A stretch of DNA of 64,000 bases from Microbacterium esteraromaticum (GTDB taxonomy: Bacteria; Actinomycetota; Actinomycetes; Actinomycetales; Microbacteriaceae), in assembly GCF_017303215.1 (NCBI RefSeq), contig NZ_JAEMWU010000001.1:1302001-1366000 (forward strand). The letters run 5' to 3'. This document shows, piece after piece, positions 15,390 to 25,550 of this stretch. The notes beneath the pieces were generated by a model. That model was not told the origin of the DNA and searched no databases. It worked only from the letters and a program-made list of their open reading frames with translations. Positions within the stretch are counted from its first letter, which is position 1; the number at the start of each line of letters is the position of its first letter. The position numbers and the translations under genes are program-made.

Positions 15390-17504
15390 ATGGCTTCCTC
15401 CGACACCCGCACGGCCGCCCTCGACGCGCTTCGCGAGCTGGTCGGGCGGCCCGATGCCGAGTTCCACGATGGCCAGTACGAGGCGATCGAGGCGCTGGTC
15501 GACGGGCGGCGCCGGGCGCTGGTGGTGCAGCGCACCGGGTGGGGAAAGTCGGCGGTCTACTTCGTTGCCACGCTGCTGTTGCGCCGGCAGGGCGCGGGGC
15601 CGACGGTGCTCGTGTCGCCGCTGCTGGCGCTGATGCGCGACCAGATCTCCGCGGCCGAGCGGGCCGGTGTGCGCGCGGTCGCCATCAACTCCACCAATGC
15701 CCACGAGTGGGACGAGGTGCTCGCCCAGCTCGACCGTGACGAGGTCGACGTGCTGCTGGTGTCTCCCGAGCGGCTGAACAACCCGGCGTTCCGCGAGCAG
15801 CAGCTGCCCGCGCTCGTGCAGCGTCTGGGCATGCTCGTGGTCGATGAGGCGCACTGCATCAGTGACTGGGGTCACGATTTTCGCCCGGACTACCGGCGGC
15901 TGCGCGACCTCATCAGTGCGATGCCCGCGGGTGTGCCCGTGCTCGCCACGACCGCGACGGCAAACAGCCGCGTTGTCGCCGACGTTGCCGAGCAGCTTGA
16001 TGCGGTGGGGTCGGATGCCACGGGCGGGCCGGCCGGTGTGCTGACGATCCGCGGGCCGCTCGCGCGGACATCCCTGCGTCTGGGCGTGCTGCGTCTGCCG
16101 AGCTCGACGCAGCGGCTCGCCTGGCTGCTCAGCCACCTGAACGACCTTCCGGGCTCGGGCATCATCTACACACTCACGGTGGCCGCCGCCGTCGACACCG
16201 CGCGGCTGCTGCGCGAGCACGGTCACGAGGTGCACGCGTACACCGGGCAGACCGATGCTGAGGAGCGGGCCGACCTCGAAGGCCGACTCAAGCGCAACGA
16301 GGTGAAGGCGCTCGTCGCCACGAGCGCACTGGGCATGGGGTTCGACAAGCCCGACCTCGGGTTCGTGCTGCACCTGGGTGCGCCATCGTCGCCAGTGGCG
16401 TACTACCAGCAGGTGGGCCGTGCAGGACGTGCCAGCGAGAGCGCCGACGTACTGCTGCTGCCGGGCGTGGAAGACCGCGACATCTGGCACTACTTCGCGA
16501 CGGCCTCCATGCCCGACCGGGAGCGCGCCGAGCGGGTGATCGCTGCGCTCGGCGACGCGCCGATCTCGACGCCGGCACTGGAGTCCATCGTCGACATCCG
16601 CCGCACCCCGCTGGAGCTGCTGCTGAAGGTGCTCGACGTCGACGGCGCGGTGCGGCGCGTGCAGGGCGGCTGGGTCGCGACCGGGCAGCCGTGGACGTAC
16701 GACGCCGAACGCTACGAGCGCATCGCGGCCGAGCGCCGCGCAGAGCAGCAGCACATGATCGATTACGAGCAGACCGACGGATGCCGGATGGAGTTCCTGC
16801 AGCGCTCGCTCGACGACGACACCGCGGCCCCGTGTGGGCGCTGCGACAACTGTGCCGGCGTGTGGTTCCCGGCCGAGATCGGATCGTCGGCCGCGGATGC
16901 CGCCGGCCAGTCGCTCGACCGTGTCGGCGTGCCGCTCGAACCGCGTAAACAATGGCCGACCGGCGCGGATCGCGTCGGCGTTCCGGTGAAGGGACGCATC
17001 CCGGCAGAGGAGCAGGCGGGGGAGGGCCGGGCGCTGGCGCGCCTGACCGATCTGGGCTGGGGCGGCACGCTGCGCGAGATGTTTGCCGCAGGAGCCGCGG
17101 ATGCTCCTGTCTCTCCGCAGGTGCTCGGTGCCTGCGTGCGCGTGCTCGCGGATTGGGGCTGGGAGCGTCGGCCGGTCGCCGTTGTCGGGATGCCGTCGCG
17201 TTCGCACCCGCTGCTGGTCGAGTCACTCGCGCGCGGCATCGCCGAGATCGGGCGGCTGCCGTACCTGGGCTCGCTGGCGTTCGCCGGCGGCGGCCCGAGC
17301 GGACAGCCCGGCGGCAACAGCGTGTTCCGCCTCGCCGGGCTCTGGGAGCGCTTCAGCGCCGAAGGTCTCGACGTCCCCGAGGGGCCCGTGCTGCTCGTCG
17401 ATGATCAGGTCGACAGCCGGTGGACGCTCACCGTCGCAGCCCGCGAACTGCGGCGCGCCGGCGCGAGTGAGGTGCTGCCGTTCGTGCTCGCGATGCGGGG
17501 GTGA
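15390..17504 (+). CDS. RecQ-family DEAH helicase with C-terminal phosphoribosyltransferase-like domain
   Basis: ATP-dependent DNA helicase of 704 residues. Walker A is RTGWGKS (48-54), DEAH is at 152-155, and GHDFRPDYRRL and motif VI QQVGRAGRA follow. A RecQ-type zinc site has Cys465, 482, 485 and 488. In place of an HRDC domain, the last 200 residues end in VLLVDDQVDSRWTLTVAARELRRAG (VLLVDD at 667-672). This resembles the PRPP-binding loop of type I phosphoribosyltransferases such as ComF. ATG 15390 is taken over ORF start 15195, which has no domain content. CAGAGT lies 6 bases upstream, giving a probable leaderless start. Confidence 0.85.
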   Translation: MASSDTRTAALDALRELVGRPDAEFHDGQYEAIEALVDGRRRALVVQRTGWGKSAVYFVATLLLRRQGAGPTVLVSPLLALMRDQISAAERAGVRAVAINSTNAHEWDEVLAQLDRDEVDVLLVSPERLNNPAFREQQLPALVQRLGMLVVDEAHCISDWGHDFRPDYRRLRDLISAMPAGVPVLATTATANSRVVADVAEQLDAVGSDATGGPAGVLTIRGPLARTSLRLGVLRLPSSTQRLAWLLSHLNDLPGSGIIYTLTVAAAVDTARLLREHGHEVHAYTGQTDAEERADLEGRLKRNEVKALVATSALGMGFDKPDLGFVLHLGAPSSPVAYYQQVGRAGRASESADVLLLPGVEDRDIWHYFATASMPDRERAERVIAALGDAPISTPALESIVDIRRTPLELLLKVLDVDGAVRRVQGGWVATGQPWTYDAERYERIAAERRAEQQHMIDYEQTDGCRMEFLQRSLDDDTAAPCGRCDNCAGVWFPAEIGSSAADAAGQSLDRVGVPLEPRKQWPTGADRVGVPVKGRIPAEEQAGEGRALARLTDLGWGGTLREMFAAGAADAPVSPQVLGACVRVLADWGWERRPVAVVGMPSRSHPLLVESLARGIAEIGRLPYLGSLAFAGGGPSGQPGGNSVFRLAGLWERFSAEGLDVPEGPVLLVDDQVDSRWTLTVAARELRRAGASEVLPFVLAMRG

Positions 17505-17518
17505 GCGCGGGGAAACCC

Positions 17519-17908
17519 TCACTCCACCGCCCGGTTCGTGATCATCGACCGGCCTCGCACCTCGGCCACCACGTCGCCGGTCTCATCGCGCACGGTCACG
17601 TCGTAGAGGCCGGTGCGTCCGCTGACGACCCGTCGCACGGCCGTCGCGGACAGCACCTGACCGGCACCCGTCGACTTCAGGAAGGTGATGTCTGCGCCGG
17701 ATGCCACGGTGACCCGCTCGTCCTCGTTGCAGGCGATCGCGAAGGCCGTATCGGCGAGAGCGAACACCAGACCACCATGGGTGATCGCGAAGCCGTTGAG
17801 CATGTCGTCGCGCACGGTCATCGACACGACCGCGCGCCCCGGCTCGTCGACCTCGACGGTCATGCCGAGCATCGCCGAGGCGGCGTCGCGTCGCATCATC
17901 TCCCTCAC
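17519..17908 (-). CDS. paaI: Hydroxyphenylacetyl-CoA thioesterase PaaI (hotdog fold)
   Basis: Thioesterase of 129 residues. The hotdog helix NGFAITHGGLVFALADTAFAIACN carries the catalytic Asp/Asn features of PaaI. It hydrolyses dead-end or over-accumulated ring-CoA intermediates of the phenylacetate pathway and so rescues CoA. It overlaps the paaZ stop by 4 bases (ATGA at 17905-17908) and is the last gene of the minus-strand bkd-paa run. The convergent RecQ gene ends 14 bases away. Confidence 0.9.
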   Translation of the reverse strand: MREMMRRDAASAMLGMTVEVDEPGRAVVSMTVRDDMLNGFAITHGGLVFALADTAFAIACNEDERVTVASGADITFLKSTGAGQVLSATAVRRVVSGRTGLYDVTVRDETGDVVAEVRGRSMITNRAVE

Positions 17909-19986
17909 GCCGTCACGACCTCGGCCGCCGCCTCCTTGGTGACCAGTGTCAGCACGTCGTACGTCGCGACGATCTCATCGTCCTGGTTGCGGATCACAGC
18001 GTCCCAGCGCACCTCGCCGTACTCGTCGGTCTCGCGCGGCGTGATCTGCTTGGCGGTCAGATCGACGCGGATGCTGTCACCCGGCGACACCGGTGTGATG
18101 AACCGCAGATTCTCGAGGCCGTAGTTGGCGAGCACGGGGCCGGGCTCGGGATCGACGAACAGCCCCGCTGCCCACGAGACCAGCAGGTAACCATGTGCGA
18201 CGCGGCCGGGGAAGAACGGGTTGGCCGCGGCGGATTCCTCGTCCATGTGCGCGTAGAACGTGTCGCCGGTGAAGTGCGCGAACGTCTCGATGTCGTCGAG
18301 CGTGACTTCACGGGCATCCGATGAGATCCGGTCGCCGATACGCAGCTCCGACAGCGCCTTGCGGAACGGATGCCGGTCGCCGGCGTTCGCGCTGGCGCCG
18401 GCGTGCCAGATGCCGGTCAGAGCGGTGAGCATCTCGGGCGATCCCTGCACGGCGGTGCGCTGCATGTGGTGCAGCACGGCGCGGATGCCACCCAGCTCCT
18501 CGCCGCCGCCGGCACGGCCAGGGCCACCGTGCACCAGACCGGGCAGGGGAGAGCCGTGCCCCGTCGACGACCGCGCATCGTCGCGGTCGAGCAGCAGCAT
18601 CCGACCGTTGAACGGCGCGATCCGCGTCGCCAACGCGACGGCCTGCGCGGGGTCGTGCGTGGCGATGCTGGTCACCAGCGAACCGCCGCCGCGTGCGACG
18701 ATGTCGGCGGCCTCTGCGATCGTGTCGTAGGTGATCAGCGACGAGACTGGGCCGAATGCCTCGACGGCGTGCACGGCGTCGGCATCCGCGCGGTCGAAAC
18801 GCAGCAGTACCGGCGAGACGAATGCGCCGCCGGTCGCGGTGCCGGTGGTGCCGTCGGCCAGACGCACCTCGGGGGCATCCGTTGTGCCGATCACGATCCG
18901 ACCGCCGCCGTCGACCAGCTTCTGCACCTGCCTCCGCACCTCATCGCGTTGCGCGGCCGAGGCCAAGGGGCCCATGGTGACGCCCTCTGCGCGGGGGTCG
19001 CCGATGACCGTCTTCGCCTCGATGCGCGAGCGCACGGCGTCGACGACGGCATCTGCGACGGCCGTGGGAACGACCGCGCGACGGATCGCGGTGCACTTCT
19101 GCCCGGCCTTCGTCGTCATCTCGACCACGAGTTGGCGCACGTAGGCGTCGAACTCGGGTGTGCCCTCGACCGCGTCGGTGCCCAATACCGAGGCGTTGAT
19201 CGAATCGGTCTCGGCCGTGAACCGCACGCCGCCGGTCTGCACTGCGGGGTGGGCGCGCAGAATCTCGGCGGTCGAGGCGCTGCCGGTGAATCCGACGAGG
19301 TCGCCCAGCCGCAGGTGGTCGAACAGGTTCGGCACGCTGCCGCTGACCAGTTGCACCGAGCCTTCGGGCAGCAGGTTCGACTCGACGAGGATGCGCACCA
19401 TCGCTTCGGTCAGATACCCCGTCGGCGTCGCGGGCTTGATCACCGTCGGCATTCCGGCGAGGAACGCCGGCGCGAGCTTCTCGAGCGGGCCCCACACCGG
19501 AAAGTTGAAGGCGTTGATCTGCACGGCGACGCCGGGCAGCGTCGTGTACACATGCCGGCCCAAGAACGAGCCGTCCTTCGACAGCGGTTCGATCGGCCCG
19601 TCGACGTGCACTGTGCTGTTCGGCAGCTCGCGCCGGCCCTTGCCCGAGTACGAGAACAGCACACCGATGCCGCCGTCGATATCGACCCACGAGTCGGTCT
19701 TCGTCGCCCCGGTGCGGGCCGAAAGCGCGTACAGCTCGTCCTTGCGCTCGGTCAGCGCCAGCGCGAACTGCTTCAGCAGCAGCGCACGCTGATGAAAGGT
19801 CAGCGCCGCGAGGCTCTGCTGGCCGACCGTGCGGGCGTACTCCAGGGCACCCCCGAGATCAAGGCCCTCGGTGCTGACGTGCGTGACAACCTCACCGGTC
19901 GACGCATCGCGCACCGCGGTGCCGCCGGCGACGGCAGGGGTCCACCAGTCGCCGCGGACGTAGCTGGGCAGAATCTCGGTGTTCAT
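17905..19986 (-). CDS. paaZ: Bifunctional oxepin-CoA hydrolase / 3-oxo-5,6-dehydrosuberyl-CoA semialdehyde dehydrogenase
   Basis: Ring-cleaving fusion enzyme of 693 residues. Residues 1 to about 530 form an aldehyde dehydrogenase with FTAETDSINASV and the catalytic Cys in TTKAGQKCTAIRRAVVP. The C-terminal 150 residues form a MaoC-type hydratase with GDTFYAHMDEESAAANPFF and GRVAHGYLLVSWAAGLFV. It opens oxepin-CoA and oxidises the resulting aldehyde. ATG 19986 overlaps the paaH stop by one base; another ATG (19989) stands directly before it. Domain composition makes this assignment firm. Confidence 0.94.
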   Translation of the reverse strand: MNTEILPSYVRGDWWTPAVAGGTAVRDASTGEVVTHVSTEGLDLGGALEYARTVGQQSLAALTFHQRALLLKQFALALTERKDELYALSARTGATKTDSWVDIDGGIGVLFSYSGKGRRELPNSTVHVDGPIEPLSKDGSFLGRHVYTTLPGVAVQINAFNFPVWGPLEKLAPAFLAGMPTVIKPATPTGYLTEAMVRILVESNLLPEGSVQLVSGSVPNLFDHLRLGDLVGFTGSASTAEILRAHPAVQTGGVRFTAETDSINASVLGTDAVEGTPEFDAYVRQLVVEMTTKAGQKCTAIRRAVVPTAVADAVVDAVRSRIEAKTVIGDPRAEGVTMGPLASAAQRDEVRRQVQKLVDGGGRIVIGTTDAPEVRLADGTTGTATGGAFVSPVLLRFDRADADAVHAVEAFGPVSSLITYDTIAEAADIVARGGGSLVTSIATHDPAQAVALATRIAPFNGRMLLLDRDDARSSTGHGSPLPGLVHGGPGRAGGGEELGGIRAVLHHMQRTAVQGSPEMLTALTGIWHAGASANAGDRHPFRKALSELRIGDRISSDAREVTLDDIETFAHFTGDTFYAHMDEESAAANPFFPGRVAHGYLLVSWAAGLFVDPEPGPVLANYGLENLRFITPVSPGDSIRVDLTAKQITPRETDEYGEVRWDAVIRNQDDEIVATYDVLTLVTKEAAAEVVTA

Positions 19987-20837
19987 CATTCCTCGTTCCA
20001 CGTGTAGAAGCCTTCGCCGCTCTTGCGGCCCAGTCGCCCCTCGGCGACCATCGTGCGCAGCAGCTGCGGGGGTGCGAACCGGTCGCCCAGTTCACGGGCG
20101 AGCTCCTCGGCGATGCCGAGTCGTACGTCCAGTCCGACGATGTCGGTCGTGCGCAGCGGACCCATCGGATGCCGGTAGCCGAGCGTCATCGCCGCGTCGA
20201 TGTCCGACGCACTGGCGACGCCCTCTTCCAGCATCCGGATCGCCTCCAGGCCGAGCATCACCCCGAGCCGCGATGAGGCGAACCCGGCGGAGTCGCGCAC
20301 CACGATCGGGGTCTTGCCGAGCGCCTCGACCCAGCCCCGCGCACTGTCGACGACGTCGGCATCCGTGTCCGCGCCGCGCACGATCTCGACCAGCGCCGAG
20401 GCTGGCACCGGGTTGAAGAAGTGCATCCCCAGAAACCTGGTCGGGTCGCGGCGCTCGGCAGCCAGATCATCGATCGAGATCGACGAGGTGTTCGAAGCGA
20501 GCACCGCGCCGTCGCTGAGCACGGCATCGACGCGGGCGAGGGCATCCTGCTTCAGGCCGCGGTCCTCGGGAACCGCCTCGACCACCAGGCCGGCGTCGGT
20601 GAACACCGTCAGATCGATGCCCGTCCGCAGCCGCGCAGACACCTCGGCCGGGTCGAGCGTGGGGTTCCGCTCAGCGGAGCGGCGGATGCTCTCGGCGACA
20701 CGGTGCGCGGCAGCATCCGCACTCTCATCGTTGCGCTCAACGATGCTCACGCGCGCTCCGGCGAGCAGGAAGGCGTGGGCGATGCCCGCGCCCATCCGGC
20801 CCCCACCCAGCACGCCGACGTGATCCGGTGCGTTCAT
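19986..20837 (-). CDS. paaH: 3-hydroxyacyl-CoA dehydrogenase (3-hydroxyadipyl-CoA)
   Basis: NAD-dependent dehydrogenase of 283 residues. Its Rossmann motif is GVLGGGRMGAGIAHAFLLAG. The catalytic region has SNTSSISI and RFLGMHFFNPVPASALVEIVRG, where the His of HFFNP is catalytic. The C-terminal helical domain follows after DSAGFASSRLGVML. In phenylacetate breakdown PaaH oxidises 3-hydroxyadipyl-CoA. It overlaps paaF by 4 bases and paaZ by one. Confidence 0.92.
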   Translation of the reverse strand: MNAPDHVGVLGGGRMGAGIAHAFLLAGARVSIVERNDESADAAAHRVAESIRRSAERNPTLDPAEVSARLRTGIDLTVFTDAGLVVEAVPEDRGLKQDALARVDAVLSDGAVLASNTSSISIDDLAAERRDPTRFLGMHFFNPVPASALVEIVRGADTDADVVDSARGWVEALGKTPIVVRDSAGFASSRLGVMLGLEAIRMLEEGVASASDIDAAMTLGYRHPMGPLRTTDIVGLDVRLGIAEELARELGDRFAPPQLLRTMVAEGRLGRKSGEGFYTWNEE

Positions 20838-21574
20838 CGCTTCGCCCTCCGCTGCAGGAACTCGGTCATGCGCCGCTCCTTCTCATCGCTCTCGAACAGT
20901 TCGGCCTGCAGCTCGCACTCGATATCCGGGTGCTGATCGCGCGAGGCGCGCAGCGCCCGCTTGGTGTGCTGCGTCGCCCGCGGATCGTTCGCGGCGATGC
21001 GGTCGGCCATCGCATGCGCGGCCTCGAGCAGGCCGTCGACCGGATGGATCGCCGAGATCAGGCCCCAGCTGAGCGCCTCATCGGCGTCAAGCACGCGACC
21101 GGTCAGCAGCAGCTCGGCCGCGCGCGCGTGACCGACGATCTCGGGCAGACGCCAGGTCGCCCCGGCGGCGGCCATGATGCCCAATCCCGTCTCGGGGTTG
21201 CCGATCTTCAGCGTCGGTGAGCTGATGCGCAGGTCGGCGGCGTAGGCGAGCTCGGCGCCGCCACCCAGCGCGTACCCGCTGACCGCGGCGATCACCGGCA
21301 TCGGCAGCTCGTTGATGCGGATGAACGCGGTGGCGTTGATGGCGCGGCGGGCGTCTTCGGCGCGCCGTTCGCGCAACTGGGCGATGTCGGCGCCCGCGGC
21401 GAAGACGGTGTCGGAGCCCGCCAGGATCAGCGTGCGCGGATCGGCCTCAAGCTCGCCGCACAACGCGTGCAGTTCGTCGATCATGTCCTGATCGATCGCG
21501 TTGCGCTTGTCGGGCCGGTTCAGCGTCGCGACGACGCGGTCGGCGTGGCGCTCGATCAGCAGCGGCTCGGTCAT
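20834..21574 (-). CDS. paaF: 2,3-dehydroadipyl-CoA hydratase (enoyl-CoA hydratase)
   Basis: Crotonase of 246 residues. The oxyanion hole segments are VFAAGADIAQLRER and AVSGYALGGGAELAYAADLRI. Both hydratase glutamates are present, in GGGAELA and GNPETGLGI. It hydrates 2,3-dehydroadipyl-CoA before PaaH. ATG 21574 is chosen because GGAGGG lies 6 bases upstream; the ORF extends to 21634 through the hairpin repeat. It is separated from paaJ by 136 bases that hold a 25-bp-arm inverted repeat, so paaF expression could be partly independent. Confidence 0.9.
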   Translation of the reverse strand: MTEPLLIERHADRVVATLNRPDKRNAIDQDMIDELHALCGELEADPRTLILAGSDTVFAAGADIAQLRERRAEDARRAINATAFIRINELPMPVIAAVSGYALGGGAELAYAADLRISSPTLKIGNPETGLGIMAAAGATWRLPEIVGHARAAELLLTGRVLDADEALSWGLISAIHPVDGLLEAAHAMADRIAANDPRATQHTKRALRASRDQHPDIECELQAELFESDEKERRMTEFLQRRAKR

Positions 21575-21609
21575 CGGCTCCCTCCGCATCGCCAGAGGAG
21601 AGCCTGCGC

Positions 21610-21670
21610 GTTCCGGTCGCAGTTTCTCCCGCATCCCGGACGTTGATGCGTGAGAAAGTGCGACGGGAAC
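21610..21670. repeat. Long inverted repeat between paaJ and paaF
   Basis: A 25-base arm (21610-21634, GTTCCGG...CCCGCAT) pairs with 21646-21670 (ATGCGTGAG...GGGAAC) at 22 of 25 positions, around an 11-base loop. There is no T tract. It lies within an otherwise tightly packed operon and may attenuate or process the transcript, or be a dispersed palindromic element. Confidence 0.65.
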
Positions 21671-21710
21671 GGCGTGCGTCTCGTGACCTCGGCTCCCGCG
21701 AGCCGGCCTG

Positions 21711-22898
<1,188 letters not shown>

Positions 22899-22947
22899 GT
22901 CTCTCCTTTTCGCCAGGTCTGTGACGAATAGACGGGTGAGGGGTGGG

Positions 22948-24516
22948 TCAGATTCTTCGGTAGGCGCGCAGCGGATGCTCGATCAACTCGACCACCCGGC
23001 GCAGGAAGCCGGCCGCGTAGCCGCCGTCGCACACCCGGTGATCGAACACCAGCGACAACTGAGCGATGCGCCGGGCCACGATCTCGCCGTCGACCACCCA
23101 CGGACGCTCGATCATGCGGCCGATACCGAGGATTGCGACATCGGGGTGATTGATGATCGCCGCGGATCCGTCAACGCCGAGGCTGCCGTAGTTGTTCAGC
23201 GTGAAGGTCGATCCGCGCAGGCGTTCCGGCGGCATGCGCCCCGAACGGGCAGCATCGGCGAGCTCACGCAACTGCGCGTCGAGCTCACCGACCGACAGCT
23301 CGTGCGCTCGCGCTATGACCGGCACCAGCAGGCCACGATCGGTATCGGCGGCGACCCCGAGGTTGATGCCGTCGAACGACAGAATCTCGTCGGCGTCGTC
23401 GCTGAGCCGTGAGGCCAGCAGCGGATACTCCGCCAGCGCAAGCACCGTGAACCGGGCGACGAGTGCGGTGAGCGACGGCGCCCGCTCACCCTCGGATGCC
23501 ATCTCTGCGCGCAACTGCCAGAGTCGCGTGGCATCGACGTCGACCCACACCGTCGCCTCGGGAATCTCGGACCGGCTGCGCGTCAGCTTCGCACTGACGG
23601 CCTTGCGCAGCGGACTGAGCTTCTCGCGGGACGTCACGGCGAGGGCATCCGACGGTGAGACGGCGGATGCCACGGGAGCGGATGCCGGTGTGGCGGATGC
23701 CACGGGAGCGGCCACCCCGTCAACTGCCCCGTCGACGGCTGCGCGCAGCACGTCGCCGCGAGTGATCGCCCCATCGGAGCCTGTGCCGGTGATGGTGTGC
23801 ACGTCGACGCCGAGGTCACGGGCGAGGCGGCGCACCAGCGGTGAGCGCACGGCCACGGTGCGACGCGGTGCGGCTTCGGCGGCCGGTGGCGCGGGAGCAT
23901 CTGCGACGGGAGCGGACGCCACCGGCGCGGGCGTCTGCGAGCGCGGCACGGCACGGGCACGCCGACGTCCTGAGGAGGATCGTTCGGTGGTGCCGTAGCC
24001 GATCAGGACGTTGCCCGAACCTCCGGCATCCGCACCGTTCGTGTCTGCACCGCCCGCGCGTTCCTCGGCGCGGTACGCCTCCTTCTCGGCCGCCCCGGGC
24101 TTGTCTCCCGCCTCGTCAGCTCCCTCCCACGAGGGGTCAGAAAGAACGCTTTCCGCCCCCGCGGACCCAGCGTTTCTTGACCCCTCGTGGGTGGGGGGTG
24201 ACCCCTCGTGGGTGGGGGGTGATCCCTCGGGCGCGGAGGGTGACCCCTCGTGAGGGGAAGAGGCGGCGGGGGAGGACACCTCAAGCACGGGCGCGCCAAC
24301 GGCGATCGTCTCGCCGGCCTGACCATGCAACGCCGTGACGGTGCCGGCGAACGGTGAGGGCAACTCCACCACGCTCTTCGCGGTCTCGACTTCGGCCACA
24401 GCCTGGTCGGTGCTGATCTCATCGCCCACCTGTACCAGCCACTGCACGAGCGCCGCCTCGGTGAGCCCTTCGCCGAGGTCGGGCAGGCGGAACACGCTTG
24501 CGGTCGTCGTGGTCAT
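22948..24516 (-). CDS. 2-oxoacid dehydrogenase E2 (dihydrolipoyl acyltransferase)
   Basis: Acyltransferase core of 522 residues for a branched-chain or aryl 2-oxoacid dehydrogenase complex. One N-terminal lipoyl domain carries the lipoylated Lys47 in VETAKSVVEL. A long low-complexity linker (about 80-170) contains EGSPPTH heptapeptides. A peripheral-subunit-binding domain (VRSPLVRRLARDLGVDV...) and the catalytic domain with DHRVCDGGYAAGFLRRVVEL follow. It overlaps the E1-beta gene by 4 bases. The linker is encoded by a palindromic, tandemly repeated DNA element (24127-24262) shared with an intergenic site at 51184. E3 is not in the window. Confidence 0.92.
   Translation of the reverse strand: MTTTTASVFRLPDLGEGLTEAALVQWLVQVGDEISTDQAVAEVETAKSVVELPSPFAGTVTALHGQAGETIAVGAPVLEVSSPAASSPHEGSPSAPEGSPPTHEGSPPTHEGSRNAGSAGAESVLSDPSWEGADEAGDKPGAAEKEAYRAEERAGGADTNGADAGGSGNVLIGYGTTERSSSGRRRARAVPRSQTPAPVASAPVADAPAPPAAEAAPRRTVAVRSPLVRRLARDLGVDVHTITGTGSDGAITRGDVLRAAVDGAVDGVAAPVASATPASAPVASAVSPSDALAVTSREKLSPLRKAVSAKLTRSRSEIPEATVWVDVDATRLWQLRAEMASEGERAPSLTALVARFTVLALAEYPLLASRLSDDADEILSFDGINLGVAADTDRGLLVPVIARAHELSVGELDAQLRELADAARSGRMPPERLRGSTFTLNNYGSLGVDGSAAIINHPDVAILGIGRMIERPWVVDGEIVARRIAQLSLVFDHRVCDGGYAAGFLRRVVELIEHPLRAYRRI
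24127..24262. repeat. Palindromic and 21-nt tandem repeat coding the E2 linker
   Basis: CCCACGAGGGGTCA (24127-24140) faces TGACCCCTCGTGGG (24179-24192) as an inverted repeat. From 24179 a 21-base unit (TGACCCCTCGTGGGTGGGGGG) is repeated at 24200 exactly and at 24221 and 24242 in degenerate form. The unit length is a multiple of three, so the minus-strand gene stays open and reads EGSPPTH. The same palindrome core occurs between genes at 51184-51249. Confidence 0.8.
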
Positions 24517-25550
24517 CGCGTCTCCTCGTCGTCGTCCCAGTGCAGCGAGTCGATAGCGTCGAGAACGCGATCCGCGTCGGGCAGGTAGAAGTGCTCCAGC
24601 TTCGGCGGCGCGAACGGGGTATCGAACCCGGTCACACGGCGTACCGGAGCCTCGAGGTACTCGAAGCAGCGCTCGAAGACGCGTGCCTGGATCTCACCGG
24701 CGACGCTGACGTACCCGGGTGCCTCGGCGACGACCACGGCTCGCCCCGTTGCGCGCACCGCGGCGGTGACGAGTTGGTCGTCGAACGGCGACAGCGAGCG
24801 CACGTCGATGACCTGAACGCTGCGTCCCTCGGATGCTGCGATCTCGGCCGCCTCCAACGCGACCGGCACCATGGCGGCGTAGGCGAGCACGGTCACATCC
24901 GTGCCCTCGCGGGCGATGCGCGCTGTTCCGAGATGGGCGACCTGCGTAGTGTCGACCTCGTCCTTGGTCCAGTACAGCTTCTTCGGCTCGATGAAGATCA
25001 CCGGGTCGGGCGAGGAGATCGCCGCGCGCAGCATTGAGTAGGCGTCCTGCGGGGTGGACGGTGCGACCACCGTGAGCCCCGGAGTGTGCGCGTAGTACGC
25101 CTCGGACGAGTCGCAGTGATGCTCGACGCCGCCGATGCCGCCACCCGAGGGCATCCGGATCACCATCGGCAGGCGCACCGCGCCCCGGGTGCGGTTGCCG
25201 AGCTTGGCGACGTGGCTGACGACCTGTTCGAAGGCGGGCAGCGCGAAGGCGTCGAACTGCATCTCGACGACGGGACGCATGCCGTTCATGGCCATACCCA
25301 CTGCGGTGCCGACGATGCCGGACTCGGCCAGCGGGGTGTCGAAGCACCGTTCCTCACCGAAGCGTTCGGTCAGTCCGTCGGTGATGCGGAAGACGCCTCC
25401 GAGGGCGCCGACGTCCTCACCAAACACGACGACAGCGGGGTCGTCGCGGATCGCGTCGGCGAGGGCGAGATTGAGCGCGGCCGCCATCGTCATCGTCTGC
25501 GTGGTGGGGGCCCCGGCGTCGAGCCGGACGTCGTCGTGCGCGATGGTCAT
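24513..25550 (-). CDS. 2-oxoacid dehydrogenase E1 beta subunit
   Basis: Beta subunit of 345 residues of the ThDP-dependent E1 decarboxylase. Typical segments are VVVFGEDVGALGGVFRITDGL, CFDTPLAESGIVGTAVGMA, RMPSGGGIGGVEHHCDSSEAYYAHTPGL and the C-terminal transketolase domain VIDVRSLSPFDDQLV. ATG 25550 overlaps the E1-alpha stop by 4 bases (25547-25550) and is preferred to the ORF start at 25622. The branched-chain type is suggested by the bkd-like gene order and the Lrp regulator divergent from the operon; phenylpyruvate is an alternative substrate given the paa genes downstream. Confidence 0.92.
   Translation of the reverse strand: MTIAHDDVRLDAGAPTTQTMTMAAALNLALADAIRDDPAVVVFGEDVGALGGVFRITDGLTERFGEERCFDTPLAESGIVGTAVGMAMNGMRPVVEMQFDAFALPAFEQVVSHVAKLGNRTRGAVRLPMVIRMPSGGGIGGVEHHCDSSEAYYAHTPGLTVVAPSTPQDAYSMLRAAISSPDPVIFIEPKKLYWTKDEVDTTQVAHLGTARIAREGTDVTVLAYAAMVPVALEAAEIAASEGRSVQVIDVRSLSPFDDQLVTAAVRATGRAVVVAEAPGYVSVAGEIQARVFERCFEYLEAPVRRVTGFDTPFAPPKLEHFYLPDADRVLDAIDSLHWDDDEETR

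Noticed and set aside
17501..17522. Terminator between recQ and paaI
   Set aside because: Only a 5-bp stem GTGAG/CTCAC can be drawn, overlapping both stop codons; too weak to call.
24179..24262. CRISPR-like array
   Set aside because: The 21-bp units are contiguous with no spacers and lie in frame within the E2 gene.
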